In this document: one piece after another, positions 54,309 to 64,000 of the stretch
How positions within the stretch are numbered: the first letter of the stretch is position 1
How the letters are laid out: each line of letters starts with the position of its first letter
Assembly: GCA_039881045.1 (NCBI GenBank)
Contig: JAYWVB010000039.1
Coordinates: 186,001-250,000 of the forward strand
DNA from: Chaetomium olivaceum
Lineage: Eukaryota > Ascomycota > Sordariomycetes > Sordariales > Chaetomiaceae
Direction of reading: 5' to 3'
DNA: 64,000 nt
Position numbers and translations under genes: made by a program
The notes under the pieces: model-generated
What the model saw: only the letters and a program-made list of their open reading frames with translations
The model's database searches: none
What the model was told of the DNA's origin: nothing

Positions 54309-56656
54309 CATCGCCAACAATAGAATGCCCACGGCTTTGGATGAAAATGCGACCCAAGAGCTCAGAAGCTTAGTGGCACTGGTCGGACATTCTTCTGAAG
54401 CTGCACGAAGCGCCCTCGGCGGTACTCGGCGCATGGGCAAACAAACCCGCCCACTGAGGGCGCTGGCTGCTTTGTGTGTGCGACTGAGAACACAAAAGGT
54501 GGCCCGGGATTCCCGGCCGACCTTGTTTGAGATGTTGCAGCACCAAGCTCAAGGTGAGGGAGTCACTCACTCCAGTGAGTCCACCACCCAAGAAACTCGA
54601 TCGATTCTCCCAGCGCCGGGGCGCTTAACGGGAAAGGGTTAACAGCCCCGGCTATGCCGGAAAAGGCACTGGGGAGGGGACGCGATCGGCACACCTCGGA
54701 GCTTCTCGACTCCTCCTGCACACCGATCTCGTGCCAAACCGCGAGTTAGCTCCCTTTCGGCGGCGCTTGGCGCCCATGAATGAGGACGCATCCCGCAGCG
54801 CATGACGTTGCTCGCGCCGGCAGCCATGGGAGACGAGGTATGTATGGATGTACATATGTACAGATCTGTCACTCCGTCTGGACAGATTCTGCAGTTTCTG
54901 CAAAGAGACAAATGACGGGAAAAGCTAGCCTACCCGCCAAGGTGTTTTAATACTGCGCAGAAGCTCCCTAGAATCCCACGGCCGTTCCTCGGCCAGCAGC
55001 CAACCGGGTGTTTGCAGCCGTGCACGGCAGACGCTGAGACGGGCCCCTGGGCCGGGTTGGTTTTTTCGGAATGGTGGCTGGCTGGGCGTGACTGACGGCG
55101 TGTGATTGAACCAAACTCTGCGTCCATGTGCTCGGCTTGACCCAACCGAGAGTCGGGGGCGTTGCAGGGGGTGGGGGGATTTGTGTGTGTCGGGTGTGGT
55201 TGTCCCGGACTCGGTGGCCATTGTCAGCTTTTCGGCCTTCGTTGCACACATGGCACCGAAATGATCATCATTTTTTTTTATCCTTTAGTCATTTTTTCGA
55301 ACAAGCCAGCGGATTGCAAGACAAAGCTCAATCGCACAAACGATCGATCTCGTCGCCAAGGGGTCTGCAGCGGGGGCGATTGAAACGGCTGGCCCAGCGT
55401 CTTTGATCTTTGGTCGGGGATCCATGGTTCGCACAAACCGTTTGGGGCATGGCCTGGCCTGGAGCAGACCGGCGGCAGAACCTGAACCCTGGATCGGAAA
55501 TATGGGGCCGGCCCGGGCTGACCAACAGGAAGCAGTTCTGCAGGACCCCGAGTGGCGGAGAAAACGGCATTAGTCCCGGAAAGGAAGCCTAACCCCAAGG
55601 TCCCCAAGGGAGTGGTGCGCTGCGGCACTGTGCTTCTCCACGGCCTGGGTCCCCTTCCCGCTGGGCCGGGAATCCGTCTTGGCCAGTCAGCAGCCCAGCC
55701 GCCCACCCACCGGGTTTTGTTGAACCAGCGAGACGAGATGACCAAATCGACCCATTCTTGCCATTCTCGCCATTCTTTGCTCTCACACAGTGTCGAATCT
55801 GCCTACCCAAAACAGTGCCCCCGCAATAGGCGGACGGAATGATCACCGCGACTGGGGTGGGCTCGACCGACCTCCACTGCAAGATGCACCTGCCCTGCCC
55901 TGCACCCGCTGTGCTGTGACATTGCGCCCGCCCTCATTTCCATCCCCTGCCTTTCCCTGCACATCCCAGTTCAGGGCCGGGTTTGTTCTTTTCTCTCTTA
56001 CCCCATCTCCTGCATCCTGCGTGCCGAACCTCGAAAACCCCCCTTCTACTTCTTTCCTTAGCCTCCACACCGCGAAGGAAACGCGGCGCGACTTTGACAA
56101 GTTGCGAAGAAGGATAACTTGAACAAAAAAGAGCGCGGCAAAGTGAACCGGACGATCGGACAGCGGCAGGAATCCATGCCTTAGCGGTCCCACTGGCTGA
56201 GACGAACCACGCAACGCTTGCCACAACCTGCCACCCACCCAATAACAGCCCGTCGGGTCCGACCGTGCTTTTTCAGCTTTCCCGTCACTCTGGTTTCTGG
56301 AACCGCTGGGTCCTCCCTTCTCTCCACACGCCCGCCCTCCTCTCCGTCAACCACCCTTCATCCGACCGTCATACAAACAAACGATTGATCGGTCGTCGTG
56401 TCTCCCTCAACTCGGGCTCGATCAAACCGTATTGATACGCGGTTCCCGACCATTTATCGATTTCGCAAACCTTGTTCGAATCGCCAAGCGAATCACGCAC
56501 CCGACAGCGTGTAAATCGGGACGTTGCACGATTGAGACGTATTTCGCTACTTTCTTGTGGTACTCGGGAACTTTGGAGCTGCCGATTGTGAATTGTTTGT
56601 TCGGCCTTCCGAAAGTCGTCTGCGCTGTTGTGACGGGCGACTCCCTGCATCACGGT

Positions 56657-56766
56657 GTAAGTGCTGCGCACATATCTTGACATTTCCACGCTCTTGTCCC
56701 TCTTTCGGACGGCACGATCAAACTGTGCATTGTACACGTTGTTGAGATGCAGCATCGCTGACGCAG
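56657..56766 (+). promoter_or_regulatory. possible intron in the VeA 5' leader
   Basis: GTAAGT donor at 56657 and CAG acceptor at 56764-56766, with CTGAC shortly before the acceptor. It would remove about 110 nt. RNA evidence is needed to be sure. Confidence 0.3.
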
Positions 56767-56841
56767 GGTTTAGCGTCTAATAACATTGGATAATCCGGTG
56801 GTTTGGTGATTGTGAGAGTTGGGATCGACTAATTCATCAAG

Positions 56842-58593
56842 ATGGGCGCACCGATACTGGCTTCGGCCGCTCACGCCATTCCGGCACTCGAAACCGGCGG
56901 CCACACCATGGATGCTTCCATCGTCTCCAGAGAAACCAAGGGCGGCCGCAGGCTATGGTACAAAATGAGGGTCATCCAGCAACCGGAGCGTGCTAGAGCA
57001 TGCGGTTCTGGTCCGAAGTGTAAGTGGACTCGATAATTCATCTCATGCGATGCGAGATCTGACAGACTGCATGCAGCATCGGCCGACCGCCGTCCTGTTG
57101 ACCCGCCTCCCGTCGTGGAGCTGCGCATTTATGAAGGGCAAACCTGGGACCAGGCGCAGGAGAAGGACATCACTTTCGTCTACAATGCCAACTTCTTCCT
57201 TTTCGCCACACTCGAGCATGCCCGCATCATGGCCCATGCTCGCGGCTCGGCGTCTTCTGCTAACACGCCGCCGGTGCTTACTGGTATGCCCGTTTCCGGC
57301 ATGGCGTATCTGGACCGGCCGCAGGAAGCTGGCTATTTCCTCTTCCCGGATCTCTCGGTAAGGCACGAGGGTCGCTACAAGTTGACCTTCAACCTGTACG
57401 AGGAGACCAAGGAGGATAAGGACAAGGATAAGGAGCGCGACGTCGAGAGCCAGCCGCCTCTGACCGGCCTGAGCCCCGCCACAGGAGGCTCGTTCGATTT
57501 CCGCATGGAGGTCAAGTCGCAGGACTTTATCGTCTACAGCGCCAAGAAGTTCCCCGGTCTGGCCGAGAGCACCGCGCTCAGCCGTGTCGTTGCCGAGCAG
57601 GGATGCCGCGTCCGGATTCGCCGTGACGTGAGGATGAGGCGTCGGGATGGAAAGGGTGCTGGAGACTACGACAACGCCGGGGAGGAGGAGTACCGCAGGA
57701 GGAGAACGGCGACCCCGGATAACCGCAGCAACGACTTTGCTGCCCGGGCGCGATCGATGAGTGGGAGCACGGAGCGCACCCCGTATTCGGCTGACCCGCA
57801 GCGCCGCCCGTCTATGGCCGACTACCCGTCGCAGTATGCGCAGAACCCGCCGGCCGGTGGCCATCTCCAGTTCCTCGGTGGAAACGCCAGCTCGCAGTAC
57901 CCTGCTGCTCCGCCGCAGCCGTTTGCGCAGCCCCCGTCGGTCCCCGCATCACCTGTGTACCCGCCCAGCCAGGCCGCCGCTCCCTACCAGATGCAGGCCT
58001 CATATCCGCCTCCGCCGCCGCCCCCTGCGCCGAAGCCGCACAGCAGAGAGCGGACGCCTTCCCAGTCGGGCTATGCCCCGATCAACCCGGCGCCTCGCCG
58101 CGAGAGCGTCCACCACGACTATCGCCCGGCCGGACCCGTCCAACTCCCGCCGCTGCCTCCTCCGCCCTACCACCCGCCGACGCCGCAGCAGTCGCACATG
58201 CCGCCCCCGCAGCCGCCGCAGGTCCTCCCTCCCCTCCAGATTGACAGCAACAGCAGCAACAACAACAGCCGCCTCCCGATGCCGAGCCCAACGGCCCTGG
58301 CCAGCAGCGCCCCGCGCCCTCTCGCGTCGCTCGCGCCACTCGCCCCTCTCATCCAGAGCACCAGCAGCAGTTCCGGAAAGGGCCCAGTTCACCCGGCTAC
58401 CCTGCCGCCACCGGCCATGTATGCCGGTACCAAGCGGGCGCACGACGAGTCGTTCTGGTACGAGCCGGAACGCGGGCGGTACCAAAACGGTGCACGGGAC
58501 AAGGGCACATCGGAGGACATTTCCAGCGACATCACCATGTCGTTCAGGCGTGCCGATGGCTCCAACGCGGACGGCTTCAGGTTGCCGTACTAA
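56842..58593 (+). CDS. veA: velvet complex regulator VeA
   Basis: Exons 56842-57019 and 57077-58593, 564 residues, intron 57 nt, joined in frame (SGPK|SSADRR). The velvet domain covers roughly residues 30-235: [26 protein letters not shown], then [14 protein letters not shown], then [14 protein letters not shown], then [23 protein letters not shown], then [16 protein letters not shown]. Afterwards come basic patches ([20 protein letters not shown]) that can serve in nuclear import, and a long Pro/Gln/Ser-rich disordered tail. VeA bridges VelB and LaeA in the nucleus and couples light to sexual development and secondary metabolism in ascomycetes. Length and layout match the family. The ATG begins [20 protein letters not shown]. 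The leader may hold an intron. The frame is intact. Confidence 0.95.
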
Positions 58594-60086
58594 GTCTGGG
58601 GATACGAGGGGGTTGCGTGCGTTGTTGGGATCGGTTGTCCCGGGTTTGGTGTTGGGAGTTTTTGCCTCCATTCGCTTTCTTTTCTTGTTCAGTTTTTTTT
58701 TTCCCCAAAAAAACGCCCGTATGAGTCGACGATCGGTTGGCTTGCTTGCGTGCCGGCTTGCTGGCTTTGATTTCGTGGTGCATATTGCTGGCGCGCCCCA
58801 TTCTGGGTACCGCACGAGGGGGATTTCAGGGATGGGGCCGTCTGCCTTTTCAACTTGGGCTTTGGCATGGATATTGGCGCTGGCTTTTGGGATGGGGTTC
58901 GTTCCCATGGCCATACTCGACACACATTCACTGCAGATTTTCTTTTTCTTTCGTTGCGGATAGCTCGCTCGATACACGACGGACGTCGTCCTTGTTTTTT
59001 GTTCTACTTGTTTTTTTCCCCCAATCCATATACATTATACAGCATGGGGAAGCTCCATGGAGCTCGGTATACTTGGTACTTTATGGGCAACTTCGTACGT
59101 GAGCTATCGCTGGCCGGATGAGGAAAGATTGATGGATCTATTGCGGAGCAAAGGAAGGAAAGGATCAAGTGGGATTTGGGCTCTTCTATGTTTGAATAGG
59201 TCTGGTACGAAATATTAGGTTCTCACATGGGTTGACTTGGGTTGACTGGAAACAGTGACTAGTGGATTCGTGGTGTAGTGTGGCCCGACATGGCCGACAA
59301 TGATACTTTGTAATCTCGAGTCCGTCTCATGAGAAGCCCCTTCAAGTCTTCACCATGGTTCAGAGCGGCGCAGTTGGTGGAGTTTCTTTGGGGTTGGTGC
59401 CGCATGATTGGGCCGTCCTGTGCCTGGCTCCTGCGAGCGGGCCGTTGCGTGGGAGTGCCACTGGAGGGTGGTTGCCCGGTCGGCGCAGACGCAGGGTGTG
59501 GACGGGCCATCATAGAAGTCGGCCAATGTCAATAACAGACGGGTGCCCACTGGGTCACTGGCCCCTTTTGAGTTTTCCCCTCTTGCCCGTCTTGTCTTGT
59601 TTGTCTTGCATCTGCACAACTTTGATACCAGTTGGGTGCATTGTTCTTGCACTGCTAGTTGAGCGTTTGGCGAGTTTTATTTTTTGGTCCATTTTTCCTT
59701 TTTGCAAGGGGACGATTTGCACCGGCTTTTTGTTTGGGCGTTGGTTCGGTTGCTGGGTGGGTTGCTTCGCCAGGGAAAGTAAACAAAACATTCCTGGCCC
59801 TCGCTCCCAGTCGCCGCAACCGCAACCGTAACCGCAACCACCATTTCGACAATCAACCAACAAGCCACCGACAAAGCCGCACGCAATTGTCGTGCCACCG
59901 CCGGTAGCACGGCGCGCAAATCTGGCAAACTGCGGGATTGCAAGCTGCATTCTTGAGACCACCTAGATCAATCCATCAATCAATCAATATACACAAAACA
60001 ACAAGAGCAGAAAAACACGACATCATCGTTTACATGCCATCCACCGAGGTCCCAAACACCACCACCAAACCCACCAGCCACCCACC
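58594..60086. other. intergenic region
   Basis: 3' region of veA (T-rich, poly-pyrimidine) and a C/A-rich leader of the next gene with many short frames. No gene is supported. Confidence 0.5.
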
Positions 60087-62603
60087 ATGGCCTCCTCACC
60101 AGCCTCAACCTCCTTCCGCACCCGCCTCCAACAACAACAAAGTCAACACCAACATAACAATAACCACCCCACAAAACACACCTCCCTCCCGCCACTCCAA
60201 ATCCAAACCCACAACATCCCCCCGCTAAACACCCACACCACCCTCAACAGCGACACTCCAACCAGCGCCAGCCCATGGCCCACAAACCGCCACAGCCACA
60301 GCGCCGCCCTAACAAGCGCCATGACCCTCAGCGCCGGCGCCGTCTCCCCCTCCTCCGACCGCCTGCGTCTGCGCCACGCCCACCACCGCCACTCGCTGCT
60401 CGCCCAGCACCCGGCTAGTGCACACCCCTCTAGCGCCAGCGCCAGTGCGGGTGGGCATGGCCATGGGCATGGTCATGCGTATTCGTACTCAACTGGCGGG
60501 ACTGGCGCGCTGTCGTCGTCAGGAACACGGCCGCCGTTGTCGCCCAGGGGGTATTCCGCCGCGGCGGTGGTCACGGGGATGAGCCGCTTTGTGGAGGGGT
60601 CCATGAATGATCGGGTGTCGGCGGCGCCGCCGAGGGGGTTTTTGGATCCGGAGGGGGATTTGGATTTGGACTCGGATGGGGAGAAGGATAAGGATGGGGG
60701 TGGGGATGGAAGTGGAAGTGGGAGTGGGAGTGGGAGTGGGAGTGGGAGTGATGGGGAAGGGAGACAGGGCGGGAGCGATGGGGGGATGGGTGTGAGGGGG
60801 ATAGATGGTGGTGGTGGTAGTGGTGTTGTTGGGACGGTTGGGGGTGTGAAAGGGGTGCCTGTGGAGAAGCCTTCGTTGAGGGTTGTTGATAGTGGTGGGA
60901 GTGGGGGTGGAGCTGGGGATTGGGAGGATGAGGATGCGGCTGGGTTTGAGTGGGGGTATGCGAGGAGGAGTGGTGTTGATGGACTTCGGGCGAGGGGTGG
61001 CGGGTTTGCTACCGCCGGCAGGGGAGGCGGCGGCGTGGGTACTTCCTCTAGCAGATATGCTCTGCGCAGACCCAGGAGTACCGCCGGCTGGGTACGCTCC
61101 TCGGCTGCTTCTATTGCTGGCCCCATCACTTCTTCTGGCTCGAACAGCCAGCAACAACAACAACAAAGGACCGGAGTGGTCAAGAAAACGAGCTTCCTCG
61201 CCCCGCTGTGGGATGGCGTCCGCGAGAAGCTGAACCTTAGCAAGTCGAAGTCTTCGGGGAGTATTGGCAGGGTTGTCAACTCGGTCGTTGGCGGCGGTGG
61301 TGTGGACAAGAAGATTGACCGGGAGAAGGAGAAGGCTAGGCTTATGGGCATCGAGGAGAAGGATAAGGTCGCTTCACCACCGCCACCGCCGGGGCCAGCG
61401 TACCCCAGCCGAGAGGAGGTTATGGAGAGTTACAAGAACCTCGTCGCGTCGGGTTTCTTCGAAGCACATGCCATCCGGGGCGGGAGACACCCCTTACGTA
61501 GCGGCGGCGCTGGGGGCAGGCCCTTTACTGAGCACATGGCCATCCCGGAAACGTCACCAGCACCGAGCCGGAAGTCTTTTTCTGAGCACATGGCTGAGAC
61601 GGGAGCCAACGGCCCATCGCCGGCCAGGTCCTTTGCCGACCATATGGCCGCCCAACAACCGCCGGCCCCGCCCGTCCCGTCGCCTACGCGGAGACCTCCT
61701 GCCCCTCCACCTAGGGGGTCGTCTCAAAAAAAGCCTGACCCCCTGTCCTCTCCACAGCGCGGCACCAAGCGTGGTGCGTCCATGGACCTTGCCAGCGATG
61801 CCGAAGTGGTCACCCGCAAGCTCGTTAAGAAGCTGCGCCACTCGGCCTCGCGTCTGTCGATGGAGTTGACGGGTGTTAGAGACAACTACTACTCCAACTA
61901 CGGCACGCTCCGGTCCCGCCCGTCTACCTCGTGCGGCCACCCCGGCCCGCTCTCCCCAACGTCCTCCGTCTTCAGCGGCATCACCTCCCCGCCGTCGACC
62001 AGAGCCTCCATGGACGGCACCAGATCGCCCAGGTACGGCAAACTAACCAAGCCCAAAGACGGCCGCCGCCGGCGCATCTTGGGTCTTACCCGCCGCAACC
62101 GCTCCCCAGTGCGAGCCCCTGTAACCGCCGCCCCTGCCGCAGCGGCAGACCCGGACGCCATGATGATCGATGAGCCGGAGCAGGCCACGGCTCCTATCAC
62201 ACTAGCCCAGCCCCCCGCTGCGGCCCCTAAAGTCCACAGAAACATCACCCCGCCACCCGCCTCCTTTCGCACCAACCACCCGCGCAGCCTGCGCGGCAGC
62301 GACACTCCCAACAACAGCGCCATGAACGCGCAGAACGAGCCGCTGAGCGTGGTGCCCGACCCGAACCAGGGCATCCCTTTCGTGCCGCGCATCCCGCGCG
62401 AGTTCTGCGATGCCATGGCTGCGCTGGTGCCGCCGGCTGCGGCTGCGGCTGCAGCTGCGGCTGTGGGCTCCGCGGTGGTGGTGACGGGGGAGGTGAAGGA
62501 GAAGAAGGAAGATGGAGAGGAGGGTGGGGATGGGAAGGGAAAGCCGATTAACCGCGACTCGGGCTTGGGCGAGGATGTTGAGAATATCCCGGTCTGGGGT
62601 TAA
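60087..62603 (+). CDS. large low-complexity protein of unknown function
   Basis: Single exon, 838 residues; ATG at 60087 in strong context (CCACCATGG). N-terminal 80 residues are Gln/His/Asn/Thr-rich. Near residues 165-186 lies MSRFVEGSMNDRVSAAPPRG, which has the look of a conserved short motif in uncharacterised ascomycete proteins. A poly-Gly-Ser tract follows (about 210-225). Around 420-445 there is a charged helical stretch (KIDREKEKARLMGIEEKDK). Near 479-520 the motif F-[T/S/A]-[E/D]-H-M-A occurs three times. Further on, RKLVKKLRHSASRLSMEL and RRRRILGLTRRNRSP are basic patches. The C-terminus has a poly-Ala run and ends ENIPVWG. No membrane span or enzyme signature is seen. Intact frame and strong codon bias support a real gene. 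A structural or regulatory disordered protein is the most I can infer. Confidence 0.7.
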   Translation: MASSPASTSFRTRLQQQQSQHQHNNNHPTKHTSLPPLQIQTHNIPPLNTHTTLNSDTPTSASPWPTNRHSHSAALTSAMTLSAGAVSPSSDRLRLRHAHHRHSLLAQHPASAHPSSASASAGGHGHGHGHAYSYSTGGTGALSSSGTRPPLSPRGYSAAAVVTGMSRFVEGSMNDRVSAAPPRGFLDPEGDLDLDSDGEKDKDGGGDGSGSGSGSGSGSGSDGEGRQGGSDGGMGVRGIDGGGGSGVVGTVGGVKGVPVEKPSLRVVDSGGSGGGAGDWEDEDAAGFEWGYARRSGVDGLRARGGGFATAGRGGGGVGTSSSRYALRRPRSTAGWVRSSAASIAGPITSSGSNSQQQQQQRTGVVKKTSFLAPLWDGVREKLNLSKSKSSGSIGRVVNSVVGGGGVDKKIDREKEKARLMGIEEKDKVASPPPPPGPAYPSREEVMESYKNLVASGFFEAHAIRGGRHPLRSGGAGGRPFTEHMAIPETSPAPSRKSFSEHMAETGANGPSPARSFADHMAAQQPPAPPVPSPTRRPPAPPPRGSSQKKPDPLSSPQRGTKRGASMDLASDAEVVTRKLVKKLRHSASRLSMELTGVRDNYYSNYGTLRSRPSTSCGHPGPLSPTSSVFSGITSPPSTRASMDGTRSPRYGKLTKPKDGRRRRILGLTRRNRSPVRAPVTAAPAAAADPDAMMIDEPEQATAPITLAQPPAAAPKVHRNITPPPASFRTNHPRSLRGSDTPNNSAMNAQNEPLSVVPDPNQGIPFVPRIPREFCDAMAALVPPAAAAAAAAAVGSAVVVTGEVKEKKEDGEEGGDGKGKPINRDSGLGEDVENIPVWG
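60711..60750. repeat. (GTGGGA)n repeat encoding Gly-Ser
   Basis: Six or more GGAAGT/GGGAGT hexamers encode a Gly-Ser run in the large low-complexity protein. Confidence 0.8.
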
Positions 62604-64000
62604 CTCGCCTCCGATAGCCCGGGTTGGTTGGCTGTCTTGAGTCCTTCCGTCCTTTTACTCCTCCTCTCTTCCTCTCTCGCTTTCTCTCTCTCGGTATCGG
62701 GCAACATCTACGAGCCGACAAAATTGTGTGCCTCCACAGCCCGGCATCACTGAACGGTTGTGGCACGGCGGCGGCGGCGGTGTTCTGGTGTTTATTATTT
62801 TCTTTTGTCATTTTTCCTTTCGTCTCTCTCAACAACCTAACCAACCTACCAACCTTACCGGCCGGGCCAGGGACGAGCTGGACTTGGGAACACTTCCCTC
62901 GATCGGATTGATTGATTCCTCAGTCCCGCTTCTCCCTTCCTTTGGGGCCCGGCTTGATGACAGAACTTTTTATGACGACCTTTGACGACGACGTTCTTGG
63001 ACGAGGGCGCTTTTTTTTTTCTCACGCGGAGATGGGAAAATACATTACGGGGTGCAGGGCTTATGAGGCAGGCACCAGTACAAAGTTTGGGACTGGGGCT
63101 GTATGTACAAGTTACTGTTTTCTGGATGTGCATGACCTATTTTCGGAGGGGCTTATCACAAGCCTGTTTTTATGGTGCTGGAGCGTCCTGCGGGAGGGGC
63201 TTTCCCTGGGATAAGGGGGGTCTTTGTCTTGTTGGGGCTGCAAACAGACAGATTGATGTTTGGAAGTGGAGGGTGCTTGTTGTGGTGGCTGCTTGGGGAC
63301 GAGGGGTGGCTTGTTGTGTGGTTTTTATTATATATGTACCGTACCTACCAAACAGTGGTGGCGAGAATAGCTGTCAATGATGATTATGACCTGTTATATA
63401 ACAACATCTTGCAGGATACTACCGGTTGGTGTGTCTTCCACTCTAGTTTGCTACGCTGGATTTGCCATCCGCGACAACGGCCTTCGTCAAGATGGCGCCG
63501 GCTGCTTCTAACCCAGTGCGCCCCATCACGGCTGATTATCTACCTGGCATGGCTCACTTGGAAGTTCCTGAGAGACGCTCGGCCGGTCGCCAGGAGCTTC
63601 AACGTTGAACCTAGACTCAGAAGATCTCTGAGAGGACGAAATAGACCGAGGCAGTGTTCTAGACGGGAGCGGGACTGGTTGTTTGTGGTGGCTGTTCAGG
63701 GTTCTGGAAAATAGACCTTGACAGGGAGGAGGTAATCAGTGTCGGCATACGTAAATATTTGGTTGGGTGTTCGCCGAGTCCAGGGCAACCACGTCAGAGT
63801 AACCACGGAACAGGTGTGAAGCGAAACGAATAGGGAGTAGGTCGTTAGATGCCCTATGTATGTACACGTGAATATCCCGACGGCCATCGGCGGCTTAGGG
63901 TGGCGGGTTTGAGATGGCGGTGCGTTCGTCAAACGCCATGTTTGTTTGTTTGTTCTGTCAAGTCATTCATTCATTCATTACATTACCCGACCCATCTCTA
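62604..64000. other. right-hand gene-free end
   Basis: T/G-rich 3' region of the last gene, then sequence with overlapping frames (longest 180 codons at 63172-63714) that lack ATG support, domains or codon bias. The last bases contain a short ATTC repeat (63967-63980). No gene is called. Confidence 0.45.

Larger units (their letters stand above)
54058..56841. other. divergent promoter region and long VeA leader
   Basis: No gene is supported in these 2.8 kb. A TATA-like element for the minus-strand gene lies at 54301. From about 56.2 kb the sequence is C/T-rich and probably transcribed as the VeA leader. A GTAAGT at 56657 and a GACGCAG at 56760-56766 could bound a leader intron. Confidence 0.45.

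Noticed and set aside
60473..61351. Minus-strand ORFs opposite the large 60.1 kb gene
   Set aside because: Pro/Ser/Thr-rich mirror frames of Gly/Ser repeats in the real gene.
63172..63714. 180-codon plus-strand frame near the right end
   Set aside because: Trp/Leu/Arg-rich composition typical of non-coding GC/T-rich DNA, no domain, start codon doubtful.
1..64000. Secondary-metabolite cluster suggested by VeA, a Zn2Cys6 factor and hydrolases
   Set aside because: No polyketide synthase, NRPS, terpene cyclase, P450 or transporter set is present; the genes are scattered and unrelated.

Overview
This is a nuclear segment of a filamentous ascomycete, most likely Sordariomycetes and probably Sordariales/Chaetomiaceae. 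The reasons are short GT-AG introns (mostly 50-120 nt) with CTAAC/CTGAC branch sites, GC-rich genes separated by long gene-free stretches, low-complexity Asn/Gln/Pro/Thr tracts, and recognisable fungal genes: the velvet regulator VeA, an SPT23/MGA2-like membrane-anchored IPT-ankyrin regulator, a fungal Zn2Cys6 factor, a GH128 glucanase, and a NACHT protein with a fungal-type N-terminus. No rRNA, tRNA, CRISPR array or complete secondary-metabolite cluster was found.

Layout. 1-100: 3' end of a gene entering from the left. 2.1-4.1 kb (+): secreted/membrane RING-H2 protein. 6.8-9.1 kb (+): multi-exon, multi-pass membrane protein of a conserved fungal family with a long low-complexity tail and signs of frame damage. 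10.4-11.7 kb (-): secreted GH128. 14.3-15.9 kb (-): amidoligase-family protein in three exons. 17.4-18.5 kb (+): unknown Ala/Thr/Pro/Lys-rich protein with a probable frameshift. 21.3-23.3 kb (+): Zn2Cys6 factor, five exons. 24.4-25.5 kb (+): conserved fungal protein of unknown function. 26.5-28.6 kb (-): 6-phosphofructo-2-kinase/fructose-2,6-bisphosphatase. 31.4-32.8 kb (+): Tad3-like tRNA deaminase subunit. 33.9-35.8 kb (+): Nha1-like Na+/H+ antiporter broken by three one-base frameshifts. 37.2-41.5 kb (+): SPT23/MGA2-like regulator. 41.9-45.3 kb: two DNA transposons side by side, a decayed Tc1/mariner-like element and an apparently complete Fot1/pogo-like element. 45.9-48.8 kb (-): NLR-like (NACHT) protein with several frameshifts. 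53.2-54.1 kb (-): permuted papain-fold type protein. 56.8-58.6 kb (+): VeA. 60.1-62.6 kb (+): large low-complexity protein.

The genes are independent housekeeping and regulatory genes and form no single pathway. They cover protein turnover (RING), wall glucan turnover (GH128), glycolytic control (PFK2/FBPase2), wobble-base editing of tRNA (Tad3), ion homeostasis (antiporter), membrane-lipid regulation (SPT23/MGA2-like), and development and secondary metabolism (VeA). The most distinctive block is 41.9-48.8 kb, where two class II transposons lie between the 3' ends of a convergent pair: the lipid regulator and an NLR-like gene.

A caution runs through the window. Several otherwise convincing genes need one-base corrections to stay in frame (antiporter, NLR, Tad3 3' end, the 17.4 kb gene), and one carries a 14-bp tandem duplication. 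Base-level errors in the assembly, or real gene decay, should be settled before biological meaning is drawn from these breaks. Many intron positions are my own reconstructions from splice signals and protein continuity.
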